Shown piece after piece: positions 25,033-33,810 of a stretch of DNA of 64,000 nt. The position numbers and the translations under genes are program-made. The stretch is taken from positions 62,001 through 126,000 of the forward strand of contig JAGBHT010000032.1 of the NCBI GenBank assembly GCA_017935365.1, in the 5' to 3' direction. Under the pieces are notes generated by a model. That model was given only the letters and a program-made list of their open reading frames with translations. It did no database searches and was not told the DNA's origin. Source of the DNA: Ruminiclostridium sp. (GTDB lineage: Bacteria > Bacillota > Clostridia > Oscillospirales > Ruminococcaceae). Each line of letters begins with the position of its first letter. Position 1 is the stretch's first letter.

Positions 25033-25995
25033 CTATTCAAGTACACCAAACAGCTTTGCAGGCATATACGCCTGCATCAGCTTTACATTTATATTCGTTC
25101 CGTCAAGAAGCACAAGTTCCGAAAGCACTTCATAAAGACGGTACAGCTTTGCTTTCGTAAGCTTTCTGAGTGGGGCGGTCTGCGATGAGCTTTCGCCTGT
25201 TTCAAGCGCGCGCAGAGTTTCGGTAACACGCTCATACAGTATGGCGGTGACGGAGGAAAGTTCCTCTCTTGTCGTACAGCCCGATAAGACTGTGGCGGCA
25301 GAATATTCATCTTTGCGCGACAGAGCATCGATCAGCTTTTCCGCCGTGTCATAAAGCCGTATACGCTTTTCATCGGACAATATTCCGAGTATTTTGCCGG
25401 GATTTGTTCCGTACAGTTCAACCGACTGTTTAGCCTTTTCACCGTCACATCCGTTGTATTCGAGGCAGGCAACACACTCGTCCTGCGTCATTTCTGAAAC
25501 TGGGATCGTCACCAGTCTTGACATTATCGTTTCCAGAATTGCCGAGGTGTTGGAGCTGGTGAAGATATATCGGTTGTGTCTTGACGGCTCTTCAATAGCT
25601 TTCAGCAGTACGTTCTGCTGTTCTTCCGTCATTTCCTCACAGTCCTCATAGATAAAGACCCTGGTATCGCAGTCGTTCGGAAGAGTAGAGGCAAAGCGTA
25701 CATTGTCACGCACGCTGTCCTTTGTGTACTTTTCTCCCTTTGCGTATATAACATCTGCGTGCTCGCCCGAAATGATGTTACGGCAATTCCGGCATTTACC
25801 GCACGGCATATTGTTTTCGGGTGCGGAACACAGGTAAAGCATAGCGCACCACTTTGCGAGAGTACGCTTGCCAAGTCCTTTTTCACCCGTAAACATTATT
25901 CCGTGAGGAAGCCGGTCGTTTTCCGCCATTTCCGACAGCAGAGCTATTTCACGCTGTTTTCCGAACAGTTTTATGCTGTCAATATCGCCCGGCAT
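25033..25995 (-). CDS. holB: DNA polymerase III delta' subunit
   Basis: Part of the clamp-loader complex that opens the beta sliding clamp. The N-terminal AAA+ domain has the P-loop MFTGEKGLGKRTLAK, a zinc module (CGKCRNCRN near residue 60) and VFIYEDCEEMTEEQQNVLLKAIEEPSRH in Walker B/sensor position (given here in continuity of the motif DCEEMT...LLKAIEEP). The protein is 320 aa. Its ATG shares one base with the darA stop (TGATG), so the two are translationally coupled. Confidence 0.93.
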   Translation of the reverse strand: MPGDIDSIKLFGKQREIALLSEMAENDRLPHGIMFTGEKGLGKRTLAKWCAMLYLCSAPENNMPCGKCRNCRNIISGEHADVIYAKGEKYTKDSVRDNVRFASTLPNDCDTRVFIYEDCEEMTEEQQNVLLKAIEEPSRHNRYIFTSSNTSAILETIMSRLVTIPVSEMTQDECVACLEYNGCDGEKAKQSVELYGTNPGKILGILSDEKRIRLYDTAEKLIDALSRKDEYSAATVLSGCTTREELSSVTAILYERVTETLRALETGESSSQTAPLRKLTKAKLYRLYEVLSELVLLDGTNINVKLMQAYMPAKLFGVLE

Positions 25996-26318
25996 CAGAC
26001 TTTCTCAAATCTCTCAATGTTGGTTACGAAGATAGTCGCACCGCCGACAAATACTTCAACAGGAAAGCTTGTGTAACTGCCTACACCGTAAGATGCCGCA
26101 GAGGGAACAAACTGCTTTCTCTTGTGTGAGTGGTCCTTGATTATAGAGATTATCTCATCTATCTTATCATCCTCGGAGCATATAAGAAACGTGGTATTGC
26201 CCGACATTAAAAAGCCGCCCGTGGATGCAAGCTTAGTTGCCTGAAATCCTGCCTGAGTAAGCGATGAAGAAACTGAATGAGCATCATCATTATTTACAAT
26301 TGCATATATAAGTTTCAT
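25995..26318 (-). CDS. darA: Cyclic-di-AMP receptor DarA (PII-like)
   Basis: A 107-aa PII-like signalling protein, also called PstA or YaaQ, that binds c-di-AMP as a trimer. Family segments visible: MKLIYAIVNNDDA at the N-terminus, ATKLASTGGFLMSGNTTFLI, and GGATIFVTNIERFEKV at the C-terminus. AAAGGA precedes the ATG by about 10 nt. It heads the darA-holB-ricT operon. The yaaR gene that lies between darA and holB in Bacillus is absent here. Confidence 0.95.
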   Translation of the reverse strand: MKLIYAIVNNDDAHSVSSSLTQAGFQATKLASTGGFLMSGNTTFLICSEDDKIDEIISIIKDHSHKRKQFVPSAASYGVGSYTSFPVEVFVGGATIFVTNIERFEKV

Positions 26319-26476
26319 AAAGATTACCGTCCTTTCTGTACCGGGTTATCCTTGTGAGTTTGTTTTTCTGAATAATTATATCACATTTTCGCCTTAAAGT
26401 AAAGGTGATACCGCAAATCACGGATAAATTACAAATTACATACTCCGGGGCGCTTATACTGCAGTTTTGCGATACG

Positions 26477-27817
26477 TCATACAACGATCGAAATATCATT
26501 TACGCCTTTGTCACGGAGCGTCCTTGCCGCGTCTATCGTTATTGTTTCGCCCGGCATTATGAGCGGTATTCCCGGAGGACAGGGAGCCGCCGCCGAGGCG
26601 CAGGTCTTGCCCACCGACATCATAACGGGAAGTTTCACCTTTCCGGAGAAGAAAGCCTTTGAGGGCGAGCAGGCGGTCTGGGTCCTGATATGTATCGGGG
26701 GTGAAGGCAGGGTCCTCACAAATATCGACCTTGGAGTGTTCGCCGTAAGGACTGTCTTTATCGTTTCAATATCCACGTCCGTAGTCGCACTTCCGAACAG
26801 CATTACACAGCGGTACTCGTCCGCATATTCGCACTCTATGTCAAAATTCCTCAGCATATCAGCCATGGCAAACCCGGTCGAATGCACCGCCGCACAGTCG
26901 AATGTTATCCTCATATAGTCGCTCGGCGACAGCACATATCCGATGTCTGCACAGTGCTGTTTCAGTGCGGTTATCTTATTGCATAATTCCGCTATGTGAA
27001 ACGGTTTGTCGGCTATTGTCCTGTTGCATCTGTCCAGGCTGTCGAGAATAAGATAGCTCGGACTTGAGGTTGCCGTCAGCGCCATTGCTTCTTTTGCCAT
27101 AGCGCAGTATTTCTCGTTTGCTATATGAAGATATGCGCCGCCGGTAAGAACGGGTAATGTCTTGTGGGCGCTGTCCGCACACATATCCGCACCGAGCGTC
27201 ATCGGGTGCAGATCTACCGGCGCAAATTTAAGATAAGCGCCGTGGGCGTTGTCAACCAGTAAAGGTATACCGTGCGAATGGCACACCTCCGCTATTGCGG
27301 AAATGTCGCTCATTCCGCCGTAATAATCTATTGAATTTATGAACACCGCAAGCGTTCTGGAATTGATTTTTGCTTCTATGCTTTCCGGGGTAACTGCGGC
27401 ACTGAGATACTCTTCGGGATATACCCATGACGGAGTAAGTCCGAGAAGAACACAGGAGTTAATGAAACTGCGGTGCGAATATCTTCCCGCTATTACATGA
27501 TCCTTGCCGTTGCCCCTGAGCTTTGCAAGAGTAAGCATTGTCTGTATCGCAAGCGTGCTTCCCGAACAGGAATACAGCGTTCTCTTACTGCCAAACAGCT
27601 TTGACGCGTTTTTTTCGCTCTGCGCTATTATTCCTTTTCCGCCGTTTGTATCGGTGTCGTAAAGGCTGTCCGCACCGTCGATCTCGGTAATATCAAGCGG
27701 ATTTTCCGTTCCTTTATGACCGGGCAAATAACAGCGTATAGTATGTTTTTCGCTGTTTTTTACGAGAAAGTCGTGTATCGGCGTCGTCATTTCTTCGGTT
27801 AAATTTGAAATATCCAT
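26477..27817 (-). CDS. Orn/Lys/Arg decarboxylase-family PLP enzyme (YaaO/SpeA type)
   Basis: A 446-aa fold-type-I PLP enzyme of the short Gram-positive basic amino acid decarboxylase group, which makes cadaverine, agmatine or putrescine for polyamine synthesis. Features: CYLPGHKG near the N-terminus, CSGSTLAIQTML, LLVDNAHGAYL with the PLP-binding Asp, and the Schiff-base Lys in DSAHKTLPVLTGGAYLH. A homologous yaaO lies next to tmk-yaaQ-yaaR-holB-yaaT in Bacillus; here tmk is missing. It has its own promoter. Substrate choice between Lys, Arg and Orn is open. Confidence 0.88.
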   Translation of the reverse strand: MDISNLTEEMTTPIHDFLVKNSEKHTIRCYLPGHKGTENPLDITEIDGADSLYDTDTNGGKGIIAQSEKNASKLFGSKRTLYSCSGSTLAIQTMLTLAKLRGNGKDHVIAGRYSHRSFINSCVLLGLTPSWVYPEEYLSAAVTPESIEAKINSRTLAVFINSIDYYGGMSDISAIAEVCHSHGIPLLVDNAHGAYLKFAPVDLHPMTLGADMCADSAHKTLPVLTGGAYLHIANEKYCAMAKEAMALTATSSPSYLILDSLDRCNRTIADKPFHIAELCNKITALKQHCADIGYVLSPSDYMRITFDCAAVHSTGFAMADMLRNFDIECEYADEYRCVMLFGSATTDVDIETIKTVLTANTPRSIFVRTLPSPPIHIRTQTACSPSKAFFSGKVKLPVMMSVGKTCASAAAPCPPGIPLIMPGETITIDAARTLRDKGVNDISIVV

Positions 27818-27863
27818 ATATTCTCCCTTTCAGCAGAACAATATCCTATCATTATCAGTTAAT

Positions 27864-27892
27864 ATTCTATCACAAATCCGTATTTTTTTCAA
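27864..27892 (-). promoter_or_regulatory. Promoter of the decarboxylase gene
   Basis: On the minus strand, TTGAAA (27887-27892) and TAGAAT (27864-27869), 17-nt spacer. Confidence 0.6.
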
Positions 27893-27921
27893 TTTTTTTG
27901 TAATAAAAAAATCAAAAAAGG

Positions 27922-27950
27922 TTGAATTATTCTCCGCTTTTCATTATAAT
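27922..27950 (+). promoter_or_regulatory. Promoter of the FtsA-like operon
   Basis: TTGAAT (27922-27927) and TATAAT (27945-27950), 17-nt spacer. Confidence 0.75.
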
Positions 27951-28043
27951 TATAATCAGCAGAAAATATTTGATCGTAAATAAAAAATAAATTAAAATCG
28001 GTAAACCTGTACGGGTTTACAATTTGTGAAAGGAAGTATAAAA

Positions 28044-30221
28044 ATGCCGGCACCGAAAAGAAGAGGCAGACCAAGAAAAGAAGAATCCGCCGCTAAAATC
28101 ACTGCAGAAAAAAATACCGCCGCAAAAAAATCCACCGCTAAGAAAACTACCGCAAAAAAGCCGTCCGCACCCGCTAAAAAGACGCTGAAACCGCAGGGCG
28201 ATATTGTTTTTGCGCTTGATATAGGAACAAGGACGGTTGTCGGTGTATTGGGATATATGGACGGCGAAGTGTTCCGCGTCACCGATACCGAGAGCGTTCC
28301 GCACCTGAAGCGTGCAATGATAGACGGACAGGTCGAAGATATAGAGCAGGTCGCAAAGGTCGCAAGGACGGTCAAGGAAACGCTTGAACAGCGTAACGGC
28401 ATCAAGCTGACCGAGGTTTCGGTTGCCGCCGCAGGACGTGCGCTTAAGACATACCGTGTATCTATGGATTTTGATGTTTCAGATAAAAATACCATTACTG
28501 CCGATATGGTACGAACCATGGAATGCGAAACAATACAGAAGGCACAAAGCGGAATTGACGAGAAGTTCCGTGATGAAGAAGCAGTGTTCTATTGCGTCGG
28601 TCACTCGGTAGTACATTATTACCTTGACGATTATGTGATGGCAAACCTTGAAGGACACAAGGGCGACAAGGTGACGATAGAGCTTATCGGCGCGTTCCTG
28701 CCCGAAGTCGTTGTCGAGGGTTTATACGCCGTGACTGACAAGACAGGGCTTAAAGTAAAGAGCATGACGCTTGAGCCTATCGCCGCAATGAACGTGATAA
28801 TTCCACCCGAAATAAGACTTATAAACATTGCGCTTGTCGATATCGGCGCAGGCACATCGGATATAGCGGTTGCCCGTGACGGTGCGATAGTTGCCTATGC
28901 AATGGCGACAGTCGCAGGCGATGAGATAAGCGAGGATATAGTAAGGAAATTCTTTGTTGACTTCAATATGGCTGAGAATATGAAGTTACAGGCGAGCGGC
29001 GATACGGACAGCATTACATATCGTGATATATTCGGCAGGGAGCAGACTATATCCAAGGCGGATTTCTTCGAGAAATGCAGTCCGTCTGTAGACAGCCTTG
29101 CGGATGTGATAAGTCAGACGGTGTGCGACGCAAACGGTCAAAGCCCTGCCGCAATGTTCCTTATAGGCGGCGGAAGTATGGCAAACGGACTTACCGACGC
29201 ACTTGCCGAAAAGCTTGGGATAGATCCGGGCAGAGTAGCGGTCGGCGGTCAGGAATTTATGAAAAATGTTGATGTCGGAGGCAGAAAACTGGGACCCGAA
29301 TATGTAACGCCTGTCGGCATTGCGGTCACCGCCTGCACGAATATGGCGTACGACTTTTCAACCGTAACGCTCAACGGCGAGCAGGTAAGAGTGTTCGATA
29401 CAAAGTCGCTGAGCGTGTTTGAACTGCTCGGTTCGGCAGGTTTCAGGACTTCTCAGATAATGGGACACAGCGGAGCAGGACTTAAATTCACTCTGAACGG
29501 CGAAACAAAGATAATCAAAGGTACTGCGTTCACGCCTGCGATAATCACGGTCAACGGCAAGCCTGCCGCACTTACAACAAAGATAAAGCAGGGCGACGAT
29601 ATAATTCTTGTCCCGGCGGTAAACGGCGAGAATGCACACGCATTTATCCGTGACTATGCCGACGATCTGTCTAAAGCCAGGGTCATATTCTGTGGTGAAA
29701 ATGCAGTTGCGGGAAAACGCGCATACGCTAACGGTAAAGAGGTCGGCGCAGACTATGAGATACAGCCGCTCGACAATATAGAAATACATGACGCGAGAAC
29801 GCTTGGAGCGTTCCTTATGCAGTACGGCGGAGATACCGAAACGGCGCAGGTATATGTAAACGGACAGATTCAGCCTGAAAGCTACATTCTGAAAAACGGC
29901 GATATACTCGGGTTTGAAAAAGGCACGGCGGCTTCGGCTGTCCCGGTGCCTGAAACTGACGAAAAGACATATACGGCAGTTCAGCCTGAACCCACAGAAG
30001 AACAGGGAAACTTTGTATCGATAATATTCAACGGCGTTCCGACCGATCTTCCCGAAAAGGAAAGCAAGACGCCGTATATGCTTATTGACCTGTTTGAAAG
30101 AGCGAATATCGATATTGAAAATCCCACACGCAGGCTTGTACTCAGTGTAAACGGCGGCAGTGCCAAGTTTACGGACAGGATACAGTCGGGCGACATAGTG
30201 GTTATCAAGCAGGAGGACTGA
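28044..30221 (+). CDS. FtsA/PilM-like actin-fold ATPase with AT-hook tail and beta-grasp-like repeats
   Basis: A 725-aa FtsA-family protein with unusual ends. Residues 1-50 form a basic Lys/Ala/Thr tail with an AT-hook core (RRGRPRKEE) and histone H1-like AKK/TAKK repeats. Residues about 55-440 form the actin-like ATPase: phosphate-1 loop FALDIGTRTVVGV, phosphate-2 VDIGAGTSDIAVA, and MFLIGGGSMANGL. The C-terminal third holds about four repeats of the form NG-x(8-12)-I-x2-GD-I (NGKPAALTTKIKQGDDIIL, NGKEVGADYEIQPLDNIEI, NGQIQPESYILKNGDILGF, NGGSAKFTDRIQSGDIVVI), resembling small beta-grasp modules. ATG 28044 follows AAAGGAAG. The next gene begins 1 nt after the stop. A role in division or envelope assembly is inferred from the fold only. 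Confidence 0.85.
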   Translation: MPAPKRRGRPRKEESAAKITAEKNTAAKKSTAKKTTAKKPSAPAKKTLKPQGDIVFALDIGTRTVVGVLGYMDGEVFRVTDTESVPHLKRAMIDGQVEDIEQVAKVARTVKETLEQRNGIKLTEVSVAAAGRALKTYRVSMDFDVSDKNTITADMVRTMECETIQKAQSGIDEKFRDEEAVFYCVGHSVVHYYLDDYVMANLEGHKGDKVTIELIGAFLPEVVVEGLYAVTDKTGLKVKSMTLEPIAAMNVIIPPEIRLINIALVDIGAGTSDIAVARDGAIVAYAMATVAGDEISEDIVRKFFVDFNMAENMKLQASGDTDSITYRDIFGREQTISKADFFEKCSPSVDSLADVISQTVCDANGQSPAAMFLIGGGSMANGLTDALAEKLGIDPGRVAVGGQEFMKNVDVGGRKLGPEYVTPVGIAVTACTNMAYDFSTVTLNGEQVRVFDTKSLSVFELLGSAGFRTSQIMGHSGAGLKFTLNGETKIIKGTAFTPAIITVNGKPAALTTKIKQGDDIILVPAVNGENAHAFIRDYADDLSKARVIFCGENAVAGKRAYANGKEVGADYEIQPLDNIEIHDARTLGAFLMQYGGDTETAQVYVNGQIQPESYILKNGDILGFEKGTAASAVPVPETDEKTYTAVQPEPTEEQGNFVSIIFNGVPTDLPEKESKTPYMLIDLFERANIDIENPTRRLVLSVNGGSAKFTDRIQSGDIVVIKQED

Positions 30222-30222
30222 C

Positions 30223-31857
30223 TTGCGTATTAAGAGAACAACGGCGGTGCGGACGCTCGCGGCAGTGCTTGCGGCAGTGACATTTGCAGGCTGTACGGAG
30301 ATAGACTACTCGGACATTTCTTCTGTGCAGAGTGAGGAAACTACAGCGGCGCAGGAAAGCTCCGTGCCTGAGGCGAATATTGTTACCGAAAGCACCACAA
30401 AGGAATATAAACTTAACAAATCGGCGTTCAGCTATACGCTTGAAGCAGAGAAAATACCCGATACAAAGCTCATATCAGACAGCAAGAAATACAGCGGTGA
30501 CGGATATATAACTGTCGGGGCATATACACAGGTGTCGTTTGAGCTTGAGGTTTCTTCCACACAGTTCTATGACATTTCGATAAGCGCACTGTCAAAAGAA
30601 GGCGGAAGCATAACGCTGACGATCGACGGCGAAAAGCAGATAAACAGTGAAAACGGAGTTTATAAGCGTATAAATGGCGAGCTGTACGGCGCATACAACG
30701 TAGTGCAGAGCGACACGTTTGAAAATATTTCGCTGTGTCCCGTGTATCTTACACAGGGAACTCATAAGGTGACGTTGCAGACGGTCAAAAATACCGTTTC
30801 AATTGACAAGATAACGGTAAAGAATACCGAAAGGGCAAGCGACAAGCGGTATAGTGACGCAGGAACGTGGATATCCGGAAAAGACGTGAACACCGAGCGT
30901 ATAGCTCTTATGGATTATCTCAAGAGCATATACGGCAAGAAAACGCTTACTGCGCAGAATGTCACACCGAACACGAACACCGAGATAGACGCTATAGTCA
31001 GAAACACGGGACGCTTTCCTGCGATAAGGGTCAGCGACCTGAGATATTATACTGCAAGCGGTTCAAAGCTTGTGAAGAACAATACCGATATACAGCTTGC
31101 GCAGGAGTGGGCAAAGAACGGCGGTATAGTATCATATACATGGTACTGGTATACTCCGATAGGCAAGGCAACGTTCTACCTTGACGAGAGCAGTTTTGAT
31201 GTTGACTCGGTGATGAGCGACTATGAGGACCTTGCGGTCATGAATGAGGAGTCGCTGGCGCTTCTTCTGAAAGATGAAACAATATCTGAGGAATGCTATG
31301 CGGTGCTGTCGGATATGGACGCTGTGGCAAAGCAACTTTCAGTTCTCAAGGACAGCGGCGTTACGGTGCTGTTTACTCCTCTGCCGACCGACAGTGCCGG
31401 CTGGTACTGGTGGGAAAAGACCGGCAAGACTTATAAATGGCTGTGGCAGACAATGCACAGGCGGTTTGACGAGCTTTACGGACTGTCAGATCTGCTGTGG
31501 GTATATACTGCGGATATCGACCCGCAGATGTTCCCCGGTGACGATTATGTTGATATAATCGGCTGTGACGTGTATGACAACACGGACACGGCTCATCTTG
31601 CGGCTATGTACGCTACAGACGCACTCTCGCTCAACAAGCGTATGCTTGCACTCACGGAATGTGCAAAAGCTCCCGACCCCGATATAATGGCAAGGGACAA
31701 TGCGGTGTGGCTGTGGGCGGCACCGTGGAACGGCAAGTATCTTATCAACGAGAAAGGCGAGCTTACAGGCGACTATATGTCGGTAGACGAGCTTAAGAAG
31801 TTTTATAATCATGAGGCGACTGTTACCAGAGATGAGATAAATACTGAAACGGAATAA
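30223..31857 (+). CDS. GH26-like lipoprotein lacking the catalytic acid/base residue
   Basis: A 544-aa predicted lipoprotein (signal with TFAGC, Cys 24). It has a CBM35/6-like module (about 60-210) and a GH26-type barrel (about 220-540). Alignment with the intact GH26 at 50876-52804 shows PGD(D/E)YVDI, nucleophile E479 in LALTEC, and GWYWW all present. The acid/base segment RPLHEASGG has become TPLPTDSAG, so E487 is replaced by T389, and the WHWN motif is WYWY. It is therefore unlikely to be a normal glycosidase. The TTG start at 30223 follows AGGAGG by 6 nt and sits one base after the FtsA-like stop, so the two are one operon. Confidence 0.8.
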   Translation: MRIKRTTAVRTLAAVLAAVTFAGCTEIDYSDISSVQSEETTAAQESSVPEANIVTESTTKEYKLNKSAFSYTLEAEKIPDTKLISDSKKYSGDGYITVGAYTQVSFELEVSSTQFYDISISALSKEGGSITLTIDGEKQINSENGVYKRINGELYGAYNVVQSDTFENISLCPVYLTQGTHKVTLQTVKNTVSIDKITVKNTERASDKRYSDAGTWISGKDVNTERIALMDYLKSIYGKKTLTAQNVTPNTNTEIDAIVRNTGRFPAIRVSDLRYYTASGSKLVKNNTDIQLAQEWAKNGGIVSYTWYWYTPIGKATFYLDESSFDVDSVMSDYEDLAVMNEESLALLLKDETISEECYAVLSDMDAVAKQLSVLKDSGVTVLFTPLPTDSAGWYWWEKTGKTYKWLWQTMHRRFDELYGLSDLLWVYTADIDPQMFPGDDYVDIIGCDVYDNTDTAHLAAMYATDALSLNKRMLALTECAKAPDPDIMARDNAVWLWAAPWNGKYLINEKGELTGDYMSVDELKKFYNHEATVTRDEINTETE

Positions 31858-31865
31858 TAAAAATA

Positions 31866-31900
31866 AACCGACCCGGTATCAAAGCCGGGTCGGTTTTATA
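31866..31900. terminator. Bidirectional intrinsic terminator
   Basis: Arms AACCGACCCGG/CCGGGTCGGTT (31866-31876, 31885-31895) with A-tract on the left and TTTTAT on the right. It ends the FtsA-like operon and the leftward DUF4234 gene. Confidence 0.85.
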
Positions 31901-31910
31901 TCTCTGTTAA

Positions 31911-32447
31911 TCAGCCTCTTGCATTGTAGTCCTGGGCAATAAGCACAGACGCTTTTGCAATCTTATGTATATAAACCAGCGGACCTATAATAATAAGCGA
32001 TCCCAGAACATTCCACAGCCAGTAATCCACTGCACCGAACGAATAAGGAATGCCTCTTCTTGTCAGCTCGTTTCCAAGCCGCGATGAGATTCTGTGGAAC
32101 CATACTATATCCGCAATGCCGAATGTTATAGGTCCTACCAGGAAGAACAAAAGGCAGAAGTGCATTGTCTTCTTGCCGTCAAAACGGCTTGCGACCAGAT
32201 TTATATCCTCTGAAATTCCCGAAAAGAAAACCAACGGATAAATTCCGAATGTAATGATACCGAGCAATATGAATTTCAGCAGACCTCTGTGCGTGTTGAG
32301 CTGTCTTGCGGGACCGTACTGCTGATACGATTGGCTGTATTGCTGATTGTACGCCTGCTGATACTGCTGTTGGTCGTACTGATTATATGCCTGCTGATTC
32401 TGCTGAGGCTGATTGTACTGCTGAGGGTAGTTGTTTTGCGGTTCCAT
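31911..32447 (-). CDS. DUF4234 membrane protein with Gln/Asn-rich N-terminus
   Basis: A 178-aa protein. Residues 1-50 are a low-complexity Q/N/Y-rich tail (PQQYNQPQQNQQAYNQY and similar). Three to four hydrophobic segments follow, carrying the DUF4234 pattern: FILLGIITFGIYPLVFFSGI, the I-N-x-V-A-SRFDGKKTM segment, WFHRISSRLGNELTRRGI, and SFGAVDYWLWNVLGSL. GGAGG precedes the ATG at 32447. The Q/N-rich cytosolic tail may promote self-association. The function is unknown. Confidence 0.82.
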   Translation of the reverse strand: MEPQNNYPQQYNQPQQNQQAYNQYDQQQYQQAYNQQYSQSYQQYGPARQLNTHRGLLKFILLGIITFGIYPLVFFSGISEDINLVASRFDGKKTMHFCLLFFLVGPITFGIADIVWFHRISSRLGNELTRRGIPYSFGAVDYWLWNVLGSLIIIGPLVYIHKIAKASVLIAQDYNARG

Positions 32448-32483
32448 AATAATTTCCTCCTGAACCTTTTTGTTGCTTTTATT

Positions 32484-32512
32484 ATAGTAACATATCAGGC
32501 GCCATATGTCAA
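32484..32512 (-). promoter_or_regulatory. Promoter of the DUF4234 gene
   Basis: On the minus strand, TTGACA (32507-32512) and TACTAT (32484-32489), 17-nt spacer. Confidence 0.55.
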
Positions 32513-32613
32513 CATAAAATGTTAAGTTTTTAAACGATTTAACGCCTGTTATTGTTACTCTGTAAAAACATTTGTTTGTTTTTTCAACAGCTTGAAGAGA
32601 TAATATAAAACGG

Positions 32614-32642
32614 TTGACAGTATGCAAAAGCGGTGATATAAT
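32614..32642 (+). promoter_or_regulatory. Promoter of the tetR-family gene
   Basis: Consensus TTGACA (32614-32619) and TATAAT (32637-32642), 17-nt spacer. Just downstream, around 32654-32667, an imperfect dyad GCAAC-TAGC-GTTAC could be an autoregulatory operator. Confidence 0.75.
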
Positions 32643-32695
32643 ATGAATAATGCGCAACTAGCGTTACAGAAAAATCCATATCACGAGGTGATATT

Positions 32696-33280
32696 ATGCC
32701 ACCCAGGGCAAAATATACAAGAGAAGAGATAACCGAAATAGCGCTCGGAATAGTTGCCGAGAGCGGTGTTGAATCGCTGAATGCAAGAAGTCTTGCAGAG
32801 GCTATGGGAACATCGACACGACCTATCTTTACAGCGTTCAGAAATATGGAGGAGCTTGAACAGTGCGTCCGTGAATCGGCTATGGAAGTGTTCGGACAGT
32901 ATGCGGAAAAGGAAACTCCGGATATGCCGGCATTCAAGCAGGTCGGCATTCAGATGATTACTTTTGCAAAGGAAAAGCCGAAGCTGTTCAGACTTCTTTT
33001 TATGAAGGAACAGGATCATACTTTCAATTTCGAGGAAATGTTTTCCTCTATGCTCGGTGTTACGGCTGACAAGTGCATTGAGTATATAATGAACGATTAC
33101 TCGCTTTCAAAAGAGGACGCTATGACTTTGTTCAGGCACGTCTGGATATTCACCTACGGTATAGGTGTATTGCTTTCGTCCAACATCTGTCTGTTCAGCG
33201 AAAATGAGATTTCGGATATGCTGAGCGTTCAGTTCAGAAGTATGCTGATTATGATAAAATCCTCACATGCGGCAAAGTAA
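32696..33280 (+). CDS. TetR/AcrR-family transcriptional regulator
   Basis: A 194-aa repressor-type regulator. The N-terminal helix-turn-helix (residues about 8-52) reads TREEITEIALGIVAESG, LNARSLAEAMG, TSTRPIFTAFRNMEEL. The C-terminal ligand-binding part (about 70-190) is helical and includes a WIFTYGIGVLLSS helix. GAGGTGA precedes the ATG at 32696. It is divergent from the DUF4234 membrane gene, a likely target. Its ligand is unknown. Confidence 0.88.
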   Translation: MPPRAKYTREEITEIALGIVAESGVESLNARSLAEAMGTSTRPIFTAFRNMEELEQCVRESAMEVFGQYAEKETPDMPAFKQVGIQMITFAKEKPKLFRLLFMKEQDHTFNFEEMFSSMLGVTADKCIEYIMNDYSLSKEDAMTLFRHVWIFTYGIGVLLSSNICLFSENEISDMLSVQFRSMLIMIKSSHAAK

Positions 33281-33293
33281 GATCCAATATACA

Positions 33294-33329
33294 TCCCGAT
33301 CTGTTTTATGGCAGGTCGGGAATTTTTTT
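33294..33329 (+). terminator. Terminator of the tetR-family gene
   Basis: Arms CCCGATCTG/CAGGTCGGG with one G-U pair, followed by AATTTTTTT. Confidence 0.8.
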
Positions 33330-33535
33330 ATCCCTTTTTCCAAACAGTTTTCAATCCATACATAAATAATGTAGCAAACGGTGGTTTAATATAGTTGAAA
33401 AACGAACATTGCAATGTGTTTTCAAGCGGTTTTCAAAGTTCTTTTCCAAGTCTTTTTGCGTGGAAAAGGGCAGAAGAAAAAATGCAGTCAACAGTATATA
33501 ATAAAGTTATATAATTACAGATTTCGGGAGATGTC

Positions 33536-33808
33536 ATGGATAAGAATAACAAATCGGAATCGCTTAACGGTGTGTATGGGACGATATGTGAAATTATCGG
33601 CTTTGAAAATACCGTTAAGTTGTACAATCAGATGAAGGGCAGTCAGATAAATTTCCCCACACGGCTTTATTCTAAGGAATATGTCGCACTGGAGGCGGAA
33701 AAAATCTATGACGGCACATCTGATTCGCTTAATAAGATAGCCGCCGAGTATAACTATTCGGAGAGGACTATAAGAAAACTTCTGAAAAAGAAAAACGAGG
33801 AGGAATAA
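33536..33808 (+). CDS. Small HTH protein (CD3324/Mor-like)
   Basis: A 90-aa DNA-binding protein. Residues about 10-40 (YGTICEIIGFENTVKLYNQMKG) resemble the N-terminal part of CD3324/Mor-type activators. A C-terminal helix-turn-helix reads NKIAAEYNYSERTIRKLLKKK. It ends two bases before the next gene's start (TAAGAATG) and probably regulates the membrane genes that follow. The 200 bases upstream have no convincing promoter. Confidence 0.7.
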   Translation: MDKNNKSESLNGVYGTICEIIGFENTVKLYNQMKGSQINFPTRLYSKEYVALEAEKIYDGTSDSLNKIAAEYNYSERTIRKLLKKKNEEE

Positions 33809-33810
33809 GA

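Noticed and set aside
28017-28043. GTG at 28026 as start of the FtsA-like protein
   Set aside because: It overlaps the AAAGGA site itself; ATG 28044 has correct spacing and opens directly on the AT-hook tail.
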